Shown piece after piece: positions 13,894 to 20,501 of a DNA stretch of 20,501 bases. The stretch comes from UBA7803 sp041686955. GTDB taxonomy: Bacteria; Pseudomonadota; Gammaproteobacteria; Pseudomonadales; Azotimanducaceae. The stretch covers positions 1 through 20,501 of the forward strand of contig JAWLCV010000073.1 of assembly GCA_041686955.1 (NCBI GenBank). The letters are read 5' to 3'. The position numbers and the translations under genes are program-made. The first letter of the stretch is position 1, and every line of letters starts with the position of its first letter. The notes under the pieces are model-generated. The model worked only from the letters and a program-made list of their open reading frames with translations. It did not search any database and was not told where the DNA came from.

Positions 13894-14793
13894 ATGAACG
13901 GATACCGGCCGCTTCGAACCAGCGCGGAACTCGTCCCGCACCTGCTGACGATCCGGCGGCAGCAACCGCCAGCGGACCTTTCCGACGTGGTCGAGGAGTT
14001 CTGGCAATACGACGTGCGGCCCGGGATCGCCGCCGTGCCCGTGCAGATCTATCCCAGCGCCTATTCCACGCTTCGGTTCAACGTCTTCGGTGACCGTGTA
14101 GACGCTTACCTCTACGGCCCTTCGCTGTCGGCGAAGATGACCGGTCTGTTTCTCGAGGGCTTCGCCATCTTCGGTGCCGCACTGAAACCAACGGGCGTGT
14201 ATCGACTCATGGGGCTCGCGATGTCCGAGGTGCGGGACCTGCGGCTCGATCTGGACTGGATATGGCCGGCTCTGATTTCTGAGGTGAAGGAGCAGTTGTG
14301 GCAAACCACGACGTTCGAGGAACGGGTTCCTCTCGTGTCAGCGCTGCTGCGCCGGACCGTTCGGACCGACATCGCGCCGCACCCGGACTTTCTCAACGCC
14401 TTTGCGACGCTTGGAGTCGGCCGTGGATCCGCCGTGAACACTGTATCGGATAGGGTTCGGGTGAGCTCGCGCCTTCTCCGGCGTTACTTCGACCGCTTCG
14501 CGGGACTCTCGCCCAAGCAAGTCTATCGCGTTGTGCGGTTCCAGCGCGCGCTTCGCGATCTGGCCCACCGTCGCGGAGACTCCCTACCAGAGATTGCCGC
14601 GCGTCACGGATACGCCGACCAGGCGCACCTCAGCAGGGAGTTCAAGCGGCTCTCGAACCTCTCGCCGGGATGGTTTCGGGGCAACCTGGGAAGCCTAGGG
14701 GACGCGAGTTTGCCGATCTGGCGAGGACTGAGTCCCGAGCACTACTACCAGGAATCAGTCCCTGTGATTTCGTTTGCACGGGGGGTGCGGTGA
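13894..14793 (+). CDS. AraC-family transcriptional regulator 1
   Basis: This 299-residue protein has an N-terminal sensor region and a C-terminal AraC-type double helix-turn-helix. The N-terminal half resembles the DUF6597 region of many AraC proteins (LSDVVEEFWQYDV, later FLEGFAIFGAALKPTGVYRLMGLAMSEV). The DNA-binding part spans about residues 185-270, with SRLLRRYFDRFAGLSPKQVYRVVRFQRAL and then LPEIAARHGYADQAHLSREFKRL, matching the family signature. ATG 13894 is the first in-frame ATG with a domain-compatible N-terminus. The open frame runs upstream into the thioesterase promoter, and no strong Shine-Dalgarno sequence is seen. The divergent thioesterase gene is the natural target. Confidence 0.88.
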   Translation: MNGYRPLRTSAELVPHLLTIRRQQPPADLSDVVEEFWQYDVRPGIAAVPVQIYPSAYSTLRFNVFGDRVDAYLYGPSLSAKMTGLFLEGFAIFGAALKPTGVYRLMGLAMSEVRDLRLDLDWIWPALISEVKEQLWQTTTFEERVPLVSALLRRTVRTDIAPHPDFLNAFATLGVGRGSAVNTVSDRVRVSSRLLRRYFDRFAGLSPKQVYRVVRFQRALRDLAHRRGDSLPEIAARHGYADQAHLSREFKRLSNLSPGWFRGNLGSLGDASLPIWRGLSPEHYYQESVPVISFARGVR

Positions 14794-14939
14794 GGGCGGA
14801 AGTTTTCAATGAGCGGACGGTCGACGATTCCGCGGAAGCGCGTGTTGTCGACCCGTGCCGGTCATTGGGGATCGGGGGTTACGCCGGCGAGAGTGGCAAC
14901 ATATGGGGAACGGGACGGGCCGAGATCTCTACATCCGCG

Positions 14940-15410
14940 ATGCGCACCATAATCGCTCTCGCTGCTTTCATAGCATTGCTGTCGGCTTGTGCTGCAGATA
15001 AGCCGGACCGCTATCAACTTTGGGCTAGTGAGCCGACACCCCACTACTGGTCTGCCGAGCCGCTCTGGGCGTTCGCTGCCATCGGAGCGGATGGCCTGAT
15101 CGAAAGGTCGTTAACCCTTAGATTCACGGATATCGCCGTCGATACATGCTCATCTGGCGAATGGAAGAGGATTGAGGTCGTAGATCAGTCGCCACCGCGA
15201 AGTACAAATCTTCTCGGCGAGGCCGCGTACGTACTCAACGGCCGGGCGCTGCTCATCAACTTGACCGCGAACATCTGCGATAACTACACCGAATATCGCG
15301 GTGAGCTGACGGACAACGGATTCGTGGGTGTTCAGCGCGTGGGGCACCTGTTGGGTGGCGAAGAAATTGGTCCAGTCTATGGTGTGCAATGGAACGGGGG
15401 CACGAAGTAG
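14940..15410 (+). CDS. Small lipoprotein of unknown function
   Basis: This 156-residue protein has a typical lipoprotein signal: MRTIIALAAFIALLSAC with lipobox LSAC and Cys17, so it should be anchored to a membrane after processing. The mature part has aromatic-rich motifs (YQLWASEPTPHYW, EPLWAFAAIG) and two or more cysteines (DTCSSGEW, NICDNY) that could form a disulfide outside the cytoplasm. I recognise no family. The open frame continues upstream to 14670, but only this start gives a lipobox; no clear Shine-Dalgarno sequence precedes it. It lies 146 bases after AraC regulator 1 and converges on AraC regulator 2. Confidence 0.7.
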   Translation: MRTIIALAAFIALLSACAADKPDRYQLWASEPTPHYWSAEPLWAFAAIGADGLIERSLTLRFTDIAVDTCSSGEWKRIEVVDQSPPRSTNLLGEAAYVLNGRALLINLTANICDNYTEYRGELTDNGFVGVQRVGHLLGGEEIGPVYGVQWNGGTK

Positions 15411-15506
15411 ATGGTTGGTTTCAAGGGCCGCTTCTGGCCGGGTGCTGCCTGTCGGGCCGCATGATCCGAGCGGCGGCAGGCGACCCAGAGCAGACGCCGG
15501 GTGAAC

Positions 15507-16502
15507 TTAGAATCGGGTTCCCTGAGCGTGAGCCAACCGCCAATCTGCCGGTGGTAATCCCGTGCAGCGTTTGAATGCTCTACTGAAGGCCGCTTCGGAC
15601 TCGTAGCCAACTTGTCCAGCGACTTTGGACAAAGATTCGACACCCCGAGCCATCAGTCCTGCTGCGAGCTGCATACGCCAGTTAGTGAGATAGGTCATGG
15701 GCGGCATCCCGAACTCGGCGGAGAAGCGGTCGGAAAGAAGGCTACGCGAAACGCCAGCCTCCCGCGCCAGCTGTGACAGATTCCAGGGTCGGGCGGGATC
15801 GTCGTGAAGAAGACGGACCGCGCGTGCCAGATATGGAACCCGGAGTCCGACGAGCCAGTTCGATGCCTCTTCCGGAAGCGACTCGGCGTAGCTCCTGACA
15901 GCTTCGATGAAGATCAACTCACTTAAACGCGAAAGAACGGCCGTGCTCCCGGACCTGGACTCCCTTGTTTCTGCAATCGAAGCGCGAATCATGCCTTCGA
16001 GCCAACCATCTCGGGAGGAATAGCCGTCGGCCATGAGAATCATATCGGGGAGCGCGTCGAGGACCGGATTGAAGGGAAGGACATCGCAGCCGAGGAAACC
16101 GCAGATCAGTCGCGTTGTCGCCGGACCGCTGCCGTTCTGAGTGAGCAGCAGAGGCTCGAGCCGCTCGGGTCGTGGCTGGTTCAAGACATTCTGATCGAAA
16201 GGAGCCCGCAGCCCAGGAGCACTGGCAAGCACATGAGGGTCTCCCTGGGGGAAAACGACAACGCTGCCTTCCGGCAGACGGCGTGGCTCCAGCCAGTCGT
16301 CCGCCTGCATCGTAATCCAGCATCCACCGCTGGCCACCACGTGGTATGCCATTACCTTTTGCGCACCAGGCATGACCAGGGGCGCAAGCTCCTCGGTCCG
16401 GGGTGATTCCGCTACCCAGGGTGCCGAAGCCTCAACGTCGTAGAAAACGGCACCGGTCAGATGCACCTGCCTCAAGACATCGGAGAGTAGATCGGCGGCC
16501 AT
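15507..16502 (-). CDS. AraC-family transcriptional regulator 2 with cupin sensor domain
   Basis: This 331-residue protein has an N-terminal cupin-type ligand domain (residues about 1-190: LTGAVFYDVEASAPW, AYHVVASGGCWI, LPEGSVVVFPQGDPHVL). A C-terminal AraC double helix-turn-helix spans about 235-325: LSQLAREAGVSRSLLSDRFSAEFG and VAGQVGYESEAAFSRAFKRCTG followed by PPADWR. The pattern matches the AraC subgroup with an AraC-binding cupin (Cupin_6-like). AGGA at 16511-16514 lies 8 bases before the ATG. It diverges from the TPR gene across 198 bases, so it probably regulates that gene and itself. Confidence 0.92.
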   Translation of the reverse strand: MAADLLSDVLRQVHLTGAVFYDVEASAPWVAESPRTEELAPLVMPGAQKVMAYHVVASGGCWITMQADDWLEPRRLPEGSVVVFPQGDPHVLASAPGLRAPFDQNVLNQPRPERLEPLLLTQNGSGPATTRLICGFLGCDVLPFNPVLDALPDMILMADGYSSRDGWLEGMIRASIAETRESRSGSTAVLSRLSELIFIEAVRSYAESLPEEASNWLVGLRVPYLARAVRLLHDDPARPWNLSQLAREAGVSRSLLSDRFSAEFGMPPMTYLTNWRMQLAAGLMARGVESLSKVAGQVGYESEAAFSRAFKRCTGLPPADWRLAHAQGTRF

Positions 16503-16700
16503 CGGTTGATTCCTGTGCCAGGTAACGAGTCGAACGTGGCGGTGGATGACGGTGCCATCCGGAGCAGATTCGGACGATCAATCATGCGCCGCGGAATGCC
16601 GGTCATGGCTCTGCCCGCTGAGCGCTTGGACAATGAGCGCCCTCTGTCATTCAGCATGACGAGGTGCTGATTGATGGATCCTACCCTCAGGAGAACCCAT
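16503..16700. promoter_or_regulatory. Divergent control region, AraC regulator 2/TPR gene
   Basis: This 198-base gap separates two diverging starts. A perfect dyad GTCAT-TCAGC-ATGAC lies at 16646-16660, about 40 bases before the TPR gene ATG, where a promoter or operator would be expected. CAGGAG at 16688-16693 is the TPR gene ribosome-binding site. No good -35/-10 pair was found. Confidence 0.4.
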
Positions 16701-18065
16701 ATGCTAAATGATTTCAGAAGCCTGCCCGTGACGGCAGCCGGCTCCGACACGGTCGATGCCATCAACGACTTCGTTCCCGCCTTCCTCGGCTATGCAGCCG
16801 GCGCGGCGGGTATAGCAGCCGCAGCCGACGCCGACCCGGAGAGCCCTTTGGCAAACGGCTATGCCGCGATCTTCAGCATGTTTCTCGAGAGCCCTGAAGC
16901 CCCCGCTTTGGCCCGGCCATACCTGGAACGGGCCACCGCCAACGTGGAACGGGCAACGGAGCGCGAGCGTCTGGTGGTCGCAGCAGCTCGAGCCTGGTCG
17001 ATGAACGACATTCCCCAGGCACTTGCCGTGGGCGACGAAATGGCCAGCCGTTTCCCCGGAGAACTGGTGGTGGCGAAGACGACCCAGTATCACTACTTCA
17101 ACCTCGGTGATCCGCTCGGGCTGCTGCGCAACGCGCTGCAGATCCTGAGCAACAACCCGGATCTGGCATACAGCCACGGCATGGCTGCCTTCGCCTACGA
17201 GCAGGCCCACATGCTCGAACACGCCGAACGCTCAGCTCGTCGAGCCATCGCGATACAGCAGAAAGAGCCATGGGCGCATCACGCCCTTGCTCATGTATTC
17301 CTGTCAGAGGGTAGATCTGCAGAGGCGCGAGAGTTTCTGGAGGAGATGAAAGGAAGCTGGACCGATCTCAACTCGTTTATGCTCACACACAACTGGTGGC
17401 ATCTCGCCCTGGTCCTCATCGATCAGGGAGAGATGGACTCGGTGCTGAAGCATTATGACAACGTCATCTGGGGAGCCTGGAAGGAGTATTCCCAAGATCA
17501 GGTTGGTGCTGTGTCGTTGCTGGCTCGTTTGGAACTCGCAGGCGTCGATGTCGGAAACCGCTGGGGTGACGTCGGTGAGCATCTGAGGTCTCGAGCCAAA
17601 GACTGCGTTCAGCCGTTTCTCACGCTGCAGTACCTGTACGGCCTTGGTCGGGCGAACTTGCCGGAAGCGGACGAGCTGCTCAACTACCTTCGGGATTTCT
17701 CCAACCACGCACCGGATTTCATCCGGTCCACATGGGTGGAGGTTGCCGTGCCCGCTGCTGAAGGGCTTCTCGCGCACGCACGCGGAGACTTCGAATCGAC
17801 GGTGCATTCGATCGGAACCGTACTGCCCCGTTTGATGGAGATTGGCGGCAGCCATGCTCAACGAGATCTCTTCGATCAGATCTGGCTGGATGCACTGATG
17901 CAGACGGGGCGCCTCGCGCTGGCCCAGCGGATGCTCGAACAACGGTGGCAGGCCAGTCCGGAGAGCCTTCCGACGGAATGGAAGCTGGCCGAGTTGTACA
18001 ACAGACGGGGGTTACACCAGGCATCGAGTGTACGCAGTCGCAGCCAATTGGCGGTGGCTGGGTAA
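16701..18065 (+). CDS. TTC38-like tetratricopeptide-repeat protein
   Basis: This 454-residue soluble all-helical protein is made of TPR-like repeats. It resembles the TTC38 family (human tetratricopeptide repeat protein 38 and bacterial homologues) in length and in motifs: ALALARPYLERA-type helices, DLAYSHGMAAFAYEQ, AERSARRAIAIQQKEPWAHHALAHVF and FMLTHNWWHLALVLIDQGEMDSVLKHYDN, with the paired His/Trp residues typical of that family. Function is unknown; such proteins are usually scaffolds. No signal peptide or membrane segment is seen. ATG 16701 has CAGGAG with 7-base spacing. It diverges from AraC regulator 2, its likely controller. Confidence 0.86.
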   Translation: MLNDFRSLPVTAAGSDTVDAINDFVPAFLGYAAGAAGIAAAADADPESPLANGYAAIFSMFLESPEAPALARPYLERATANVERATERERLVVAAARAWSMNDIPQALAVGDEMASRFPGELVVAKTTQYHYFNLGDPLGLLRNALQILSNNPDLAYSHGMAAFAYEQAHMLEHAERSARRAIAIQQKEPWAHHALAHVFLSEGRSAEAREFLEEMKGSWTDLNSFMLTHNWWHLALVLIDQGEMDSVLKHYDNVIWGAWKEYSQDQVGAVSLLARLELAGVDVGNRWGDVGEHLRSRAKDCVQPFLTLQYLYGLGRANLPEADELLNYLRDFSNHAPDFIRSTWVEVAVPAAEGLLAHARGDFESTVHSIGTVLPRLMEIGGSHAQRDLFDQIWLDALMQTGRLALAQRMLEQRWQASPESLPTEWKLAELYNRRGLHQASSVRSRSQLAVAG

Positions 18066-18091
18066 CTTCTGCCTGCAGGTACATTAGCACC

Positions 18092-18117
18092 GCTCCTGGG
18101 CTCACCCGCGCAGGAGC
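18092..18117. repeat. 7-bp inverted repeat downstream of the TPR gene
   Basis: GCTCCTG (18092-18098) and CAGGAGC (18111-18117) pair perfectly around a 12-base loop, 27 bases after the TPR stop. The position fits a transcription terminator, but no T tract follows on either strand, so an intrinsic terminator is only possible. Confidence 0.4.
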
Positions 18118-18156
18118 GTGGCACTAACGGTGTGAAAAGCTATGGCAGCTTATGGC

Positions 18157-18198
18157 CGGGAGCGGGCGACTCGCGAAATCGTCGACTGACCGCTCCCG
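18157..18198. repeat. 9-bp inverted repeat between convergent genes
   Basis: CGGGAGCGG (18157-18165) and CCGCTCCCG (18190-18198) pair perfectly around a 24-base loop. The repeat lies between the TPR gene and the oppositely oriented ABM-family gene. It may be a bidirectional terminator-like hairpin or a remnant of a mobile structure; no T tract is present. Confidence 0.4.
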
Positions 18199-18280
18199 TG
18201 GCATTCCTGTCGTCCCTCGGCTAAAGCCGCGTGCGAGGATACAGTAGCCCAAGTCAGGGACGTCGGCGCTGCACCGCTGC

Positions 18281-18568
18281 TTACGGCTCACCTGCCTGAA
18301 TGATCTCGTAGTGTCGAGCGACTTCTGCTGTCACCTCGCCCCACGTAGAACCCTTCACTCGAGCTTGATGGTGGTCGAACGAAGCTTGATCTGAGAACTC
18401 TTCGTAAACGGTGAATCGGCATCGATCTTCGTTGTTCTGAACAATCTCGAACACCACACATCCTTCCTCAGCCCGTGTCAGTCGGATGTGATTGTCCAAC
18501 TCGGCCTTTACGGCCTCGAGGTCACCAGCCGGCACCTGAATGTACCCATGCAGAATCACTTTACCCAT
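18281..18568 (-). CDS. ABM-family (antibiotic biosynthesis monooxygenase-like) dimeric alpha/beta-barrel protein
   Basis: This 95-residue protein has the ferredoxin-like ABM pattern. VILHGYIQVPAGDLEAVKAELDNHIRLTRAEEGCVVFEI is the first strand, helix and second strand. FTVYEEFSDQASFDHHQ is the conserved strand and helix, with the E-x-F/W-x-D-x-x-A-x-x-x-H signature. Members oxidise quinols or small metabolites, act in haem handling, or have unknown roles; the substrate cannot be told here. ATG 18568 is preferred over further-upstream starts because it begins at the first strand; the ribosome-binding site is weak. It starts inside the end of the decayed ferredoxin-gene copy, so its transcription may use DNA carried with that copy. 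Confidence 0.85.
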   Translation of the reverse strand: MGKVILHGYIQVPAGDLEAVKAELDNHIRLTRAEEGCVVFEIVQNNEDRCRFTVYEEFSDQASFDHHQARVKGSTWGEVTAEVARHYEIIQAGEP

Positions 18569-18686
18569 GATCGACGCGCCCCGATTTCTCAACTAGTTGG
18601 CTTGGTGCGACATCCGTGGCCACGTCGAGCACCGTCTCAAACTCCCAGCCCTGATAGACTCTACCGTCATAGATGGCTGCAGGCAT
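18561..18686 (-). pseudogene. Truncated copy of the ferredoxin N-terminus of the globin-fusion gene
   Basis: From ATG 18686 the frame reads MPAAIYDGRVYQGWEFETVLD, against MPAIIYEGRTYQCRDSETVLD at the start of the fusion protein: 14 of 21 positions agree. Similarity stops after TVLD, before any iron-sulfur cysteine, and the frame then ends at a TAA overlapping the ABM gene start. With no cluster ligands it cannot be a working ferredoxin. It is best read as a remnant of a duplicated or foreign copy, in the same orientation as the intact gene. Confidence 0.75.
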
Positions 18687-18722
18687 CCGGCCCGCTTTTG
18701 CTAACCACAGGGCTCGGTGGAC
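18625..18722 (-). repeat. Copy B of the diverged direct repeat
   Basis: This stretch matches copy A at 12797-12893 at roughly three-quarters identity, through both the coding start and the upstream leader. Weak similarity may extend to about 18765. The divergence implies an old duplication or acquisition from a related genome rather than a recent copy. Confidence 0.75.
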
Positions 18723-18780
18723 CTGAAGCCAATCATGCTCGGCTTTCGCTCTTCGCTTTTGGTTCGGCTGGACCGCCCAC

Positions 18781-19188
18781 TCAGACCCCAGCCTCGTCGA
18801 ATACCGGCGCGTCGTTGGGCAATGACACCCAGGCCTGCCGGCGAGTCGTCCAATAGTGCGCATCGGGCCGGAGCCAGGAGGTGTCGTCCAAGGTGCCCGG
18901 CTTCACTGACATGAGCCGGCTGGTACGGTTGTAGATGCGCACCCCACACTCAGGGCAGAATGCGCACGTCTTCTTTCGACCACTGGAGGCGTTCACCACA
19001 AAGTCCCGGAGCCTCCCCCACTCGAGGCGGAACGAGGAAGGCTCGATCACGAGACTCATGCCAAACGCGCTCCCGGACTGCCTTTGGCAGTCGAGGCAAT
19101 GGCAGACGTTGAGGCGGTGACCCTCGCCCTCAATCCAATAGCGCACAGCGCCACACTGGCAACCGCCAGTCAGGACCTTTCCAGTCAT
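18781..19188 (-). CDS. GFA-family (glutathione-dependent formaldehyde-activating-like) zinc protein
   Basis: This 135-residue protein is of the GFA/Mss4-like fold. Zinc-binding cysteines are visible in order: GGCQCGAVRY near 8-17, NVCHCLDCQRQSGSAFG near 31-47 and CAFCPECGVRIY near 79-90, followed by DDTSWLRPDAHYW, the usual C-terminal motif. Most members are not formaldehyde-activating enzymes, so function is open. The ATG overlaps the NUDIX stop as ATGA (minus strand, 19185-19188), so the two genes are probably translated together. Confidence 0.9.
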   Translation of the reverse strand: MTGKVLTGGCQCGAVRYWIEGEGHRLNVCHCLDCQRQSGSAFGMSLVIEPSSFRLEWGRLRDFVVNASSGRKKTCAFCPECGVRIYNRTSRLMSVKPGTLDDTSWLRPDAHYWTTRRQAWVSLPNDAPVFDEAGV

Positions 19189-19745
19189 GATGCGGGCTCC
19201 GCCCAATCATTTCCGTGTGGGTACAGCTTCCTCAAAAAGCGAGCCATGTGCTCATCGGTTCGATCCAGCGGCACCTCGTCTTTATGGAACCACCGGACGC
19301 TGTGAAATTCCGACTGGTCGAATGTCACGTCGGCGGATCGGTCACCTCGCAGCACGTACCAAATGGAAACGTCCGTGTGCCCTGCCGTCTTTCCAACGGT
19401 TTCAGTTATCGTCAGAAACAATGGCTCGTTCTGGAGAAACACGCCATCGAGCGACAGTTCTTCCTCGGCTTCGCGTAACGCGGTCGCTCTCGGGTGTTCT
19501 CCGGGCTCCACGTGGCCACCGGGCGGTAACCATAGTTCGGCATTGATGTGATCGACGAGCAGGATGTGCTCGCCATCTACGACGGCGAAGTAGGAGATGA
19601 GGTGCTTCGGCGGAAAAGCCGGCTTCTTCAGCCGACAAAGCTCGACGCCGGAGTCGATCCACGAGAGCACGTCGATGACGGATGCGCGCTCCAGTTCATC
19701 CAGGGGCTGGATCAATTCGATTTCTTTTCGGATCTCTGCCCGCAC
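19185..19745 (-). CDS. NUDIX hydrolase
   Basis: Read from GTG 19745 this protein has 186 residues. The NUDIX box reads GGHVEPGEHPRATALREAEEELSL: the catalytic RE-x-x-EE core is intact, while the usual Gly of EExG is Ser. Flanking motifs, IELIQPLDELERASVIDVLSWIDSG, KPAFPPKHLISYFAVVD and INAELWLPPGG, match a widespread NUDIX subgroup. The substrate is probably a nucleoside diphosphate derivative; the exact one cannot be told. The frame extends upstream to GTG 19808, but MRAEIRKEIE fits the usual N-terminus. Neither start has a strong ribosome-binding site. It is upstream of and coupled to the GFA gene and diverges from the GNAT gene. Confidence 0.88.
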   Translation of the reverse strand: MRAEIRKEIELIQPLDELERASVIDVLSWIDSGVELCRLKKPAFPPKHLISYFAVVDGEHILLVDHINAELWLPPGGHVEPGEHPRATALREAEEELSLDGVFLQNEPLFLTITETVGKTAGHTDVSIWYVLRGDRSADVTFDQSEFHSVRWFHKDEVPLDRTDEHMARFLRKLYPHGNDWAEPAS

Positions 19746-19892
19746 GGCATTACTGTACGGGCGGACAGCCGCGTGCTCAACGAAAATTATCGCCTCCTCC
19801 GGTGGCACGACCCTGGAGCGACGGTCCGGTCAACATTGACCTCCCGCAATCCCACGCTATCTTGCGGCACTAACCCGCCGGAGCTTCTTTCT

Positions 19893-20366
19893 GTGGAATA
19901 TCCGATACGCACGGCAACTCGGGATGACTACCAAACGGTCGAAGGCCTGCTCCTGGAGTTGAATCGGCATCATGTCGACGTTGAGCCCGAACTCATCGCG
20001 GCGATCGACGTCTACCTGCCGCGGAGAGACTTCGAGGCTGCCATTCGTGATCCGAAACAGGAGTTTCTTCTGCTGGAGGCTCCGGAAGGTGCTGTTGGCG
20101 TCGCTTGGCTCGTCGAACGAAAGCACGAAGGTGGGCAGGCGATCGAGATGCCCGTCGCCTTCGTACAAGAGCTCTGCGTCGGAAGTCATCAGCGCGGCTT
20201 GGGCTACGGCCGACAACTGATGGCAGGCGTCGAGCGATGGGCGAGGGACAGGCAGTTGGCGCGCATAGAGTTCAATGTCTGGGCTCGCAATCGCAGCGCG
20301 ATTTCTTTCTATGAACGACTCGGGTTCGGGTACGTGAGGCACGAGATGTACAAGCTCATCGTGTGA
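19893..20366 (+). CDS. GNAT-family N-acetyltransferase
   Basis: This 157-residue protein is a predicted acetyl-CoA-dependent N-acetyltransferase. The acetyl-CoA loop reads QRGLGYGRQLM (Q/R-x-x-G-x-G/A motif A) after strand VQELCVG. The C-terminal NVWARNRSAISFYERLGF is the conserved last motif, with the usual Asn and Tyr. The N-terminus YPIRTATRDDYQTVEGLLLEL is a typical GNAT first strand and helix. GTG 19893 has GGAG at 19880-19883; an open frame continues upstream without family similarity. The acceptor substrate is unknown. It diverges from the NUDIX/GFA pair. Confidence 0.9.
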   Translation: MEYPIRTATRDDYQTVEGLLLELNRHHVDVEPELIAAIDVYLPRRDFEAAIRDPKQEFLLLEAPEGAVGVAWLVERKHEGGQAIEMPVAFVQELCVGSHQRGLGYGRQLMAGVERWARDRQLARIEFNVWARNRSAISFYERLGFGYVRHEMYKLIV

Positions 20367-20389
20367 GCGCACCTGGGCCTAGCGTTCGC

Positions 20390-20501
20390 CTATTCCAGAA
20401 ATTCCTCCGCCCCCACCTCCAACGCATGGCGGGCATAGCGCCGCGCCATGGCGGTGAACATGGCGTCGCCCCGCTCCGTCTGCCCCACCGCCACCGTGGC
20501 G
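20390..20501 (-). CDS. C-terminal end of an unrecognised gene, cut by the window edge
   Basis: A minus-strand frame is open from the window end to a TAG at 20390-20392. Its last 36 residues end FTAMARRYARHALEVGAEEFLE, which looks like an amphipathic helix and a short acidic tail. The GC-rich codon use resembles genes in the first part of the window more than the accessory block. The family cannot be identified from this fragment. It converges on the GNAT gene with 23 bases between stops. Confidence 0.5.
   Translation of the reverse strand, partial: ATVAVGQTERGDAMFTAMARRYARHALEVGAEEFLE

Noticed and set aside
18781..19188. Formaldehyde detoxification partner of the methanethiol oxidase
   Set aside because: The GFA family name is misleading for most members, and the gene lies 15 kb away in a pair with a NUDIX gene, so no functional link is supported.
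1..20501. CRISPR array or tandem repeat array
   Set aside because: No regularly spaced repeats were seen on reading the whole window.

Overview
The window is GC-rich, densely coding bacterial DNA with short intergenic gaps and many Shine-Dalgarno-preceded ATG/GTG starts. A tRNA-Ala(CGC), a periplasmic methanethiol-oxidase locus and a ferredoxin-reductase/truncated-globin fusion fit an aerobic, high-GC proteobacterium, probably a gammaproteobacterium. That placement is inference; no marker gene here fixes the taxon.

Layout. (1) 24-99: tRNA-Ala. (2) 136-3518: methanethiol oxidation locus. A diheme MauG/CCP-type peroxidase on the minus strand diverges from mtoX (SBP56 family) and a SCO1/SenC copper chaperone. 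The SCO gene appears to lack a canonical start codon. (3) 3519-4154: a 636-base non-coding stretch. (4) 4155-10314: eight tightly packed plus-strand genes that look like one operon. They encode a pseudo-receiver protein with a long C-terminal region, a COG2229-type small GTPase, an ABC ATPase fused to a dual-specificity phosphatase, two Roadblock/LC7 proteins, a divergent class III nucleotide-cyclase-like protein, a second stand-alone pseudo-receiver, and a shrunken IS1595-like transposase homologue that overlaps the previous gene by ATGA. This is the best candidate in the window for an undescribed system. (5) 10322-12858: minus-strand genes for a YkgJ-type cysteine-cluster protein, an exported YbjN-like protein and a 543-residue [2Fe-2S]-FAD/NAD reductase-truncated haemoglobin-Zn-ribbon fusion. 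(6) 12927-20366: accessory-looking single genes and pairs, visibly less GC-rich than the first 12 kb. They are a TesB-like thioesterase diverging from an AraC-type regulator, a lipoprotein, a second AraC regulator diverging from a TTC38-like TPR protein, an ABM-family protein, a GFA-family protein coupled to a NUDIX hydrolase, and a GNAT acetyltransferase. (7) 20390-20501: the C-terminus of an unrecognised minus-strand gene.

How the parts may work together. In region 2, MtoX would oxidise methanethiol in the periplasm to formaldehyde, sulfide and peroxide. SCO would supply or insert copper, and the diheme protein may act in maturation or peroxide handling. In region 4, the Roadblock proteins are natural regulators of the small GTPase, by analogy with MglB/MglA. 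The ABC-phosphatase fusion and the cyclase-like protein are possible effectors, and the pseudo-receivers and zinc-ribbon transposase homologue possible adaptors. This is inferred from gene content and spacing only.

A diverged, truncated copy of the 5' end of the ferredoxin-reductase-globin gene, including its upstream DNA, lies at about 18.6 kb in the same orientation as the intact gene at 12.8 kb. The two copies bracket most of the accessory block and suggest past insertion or recombination at that gene.
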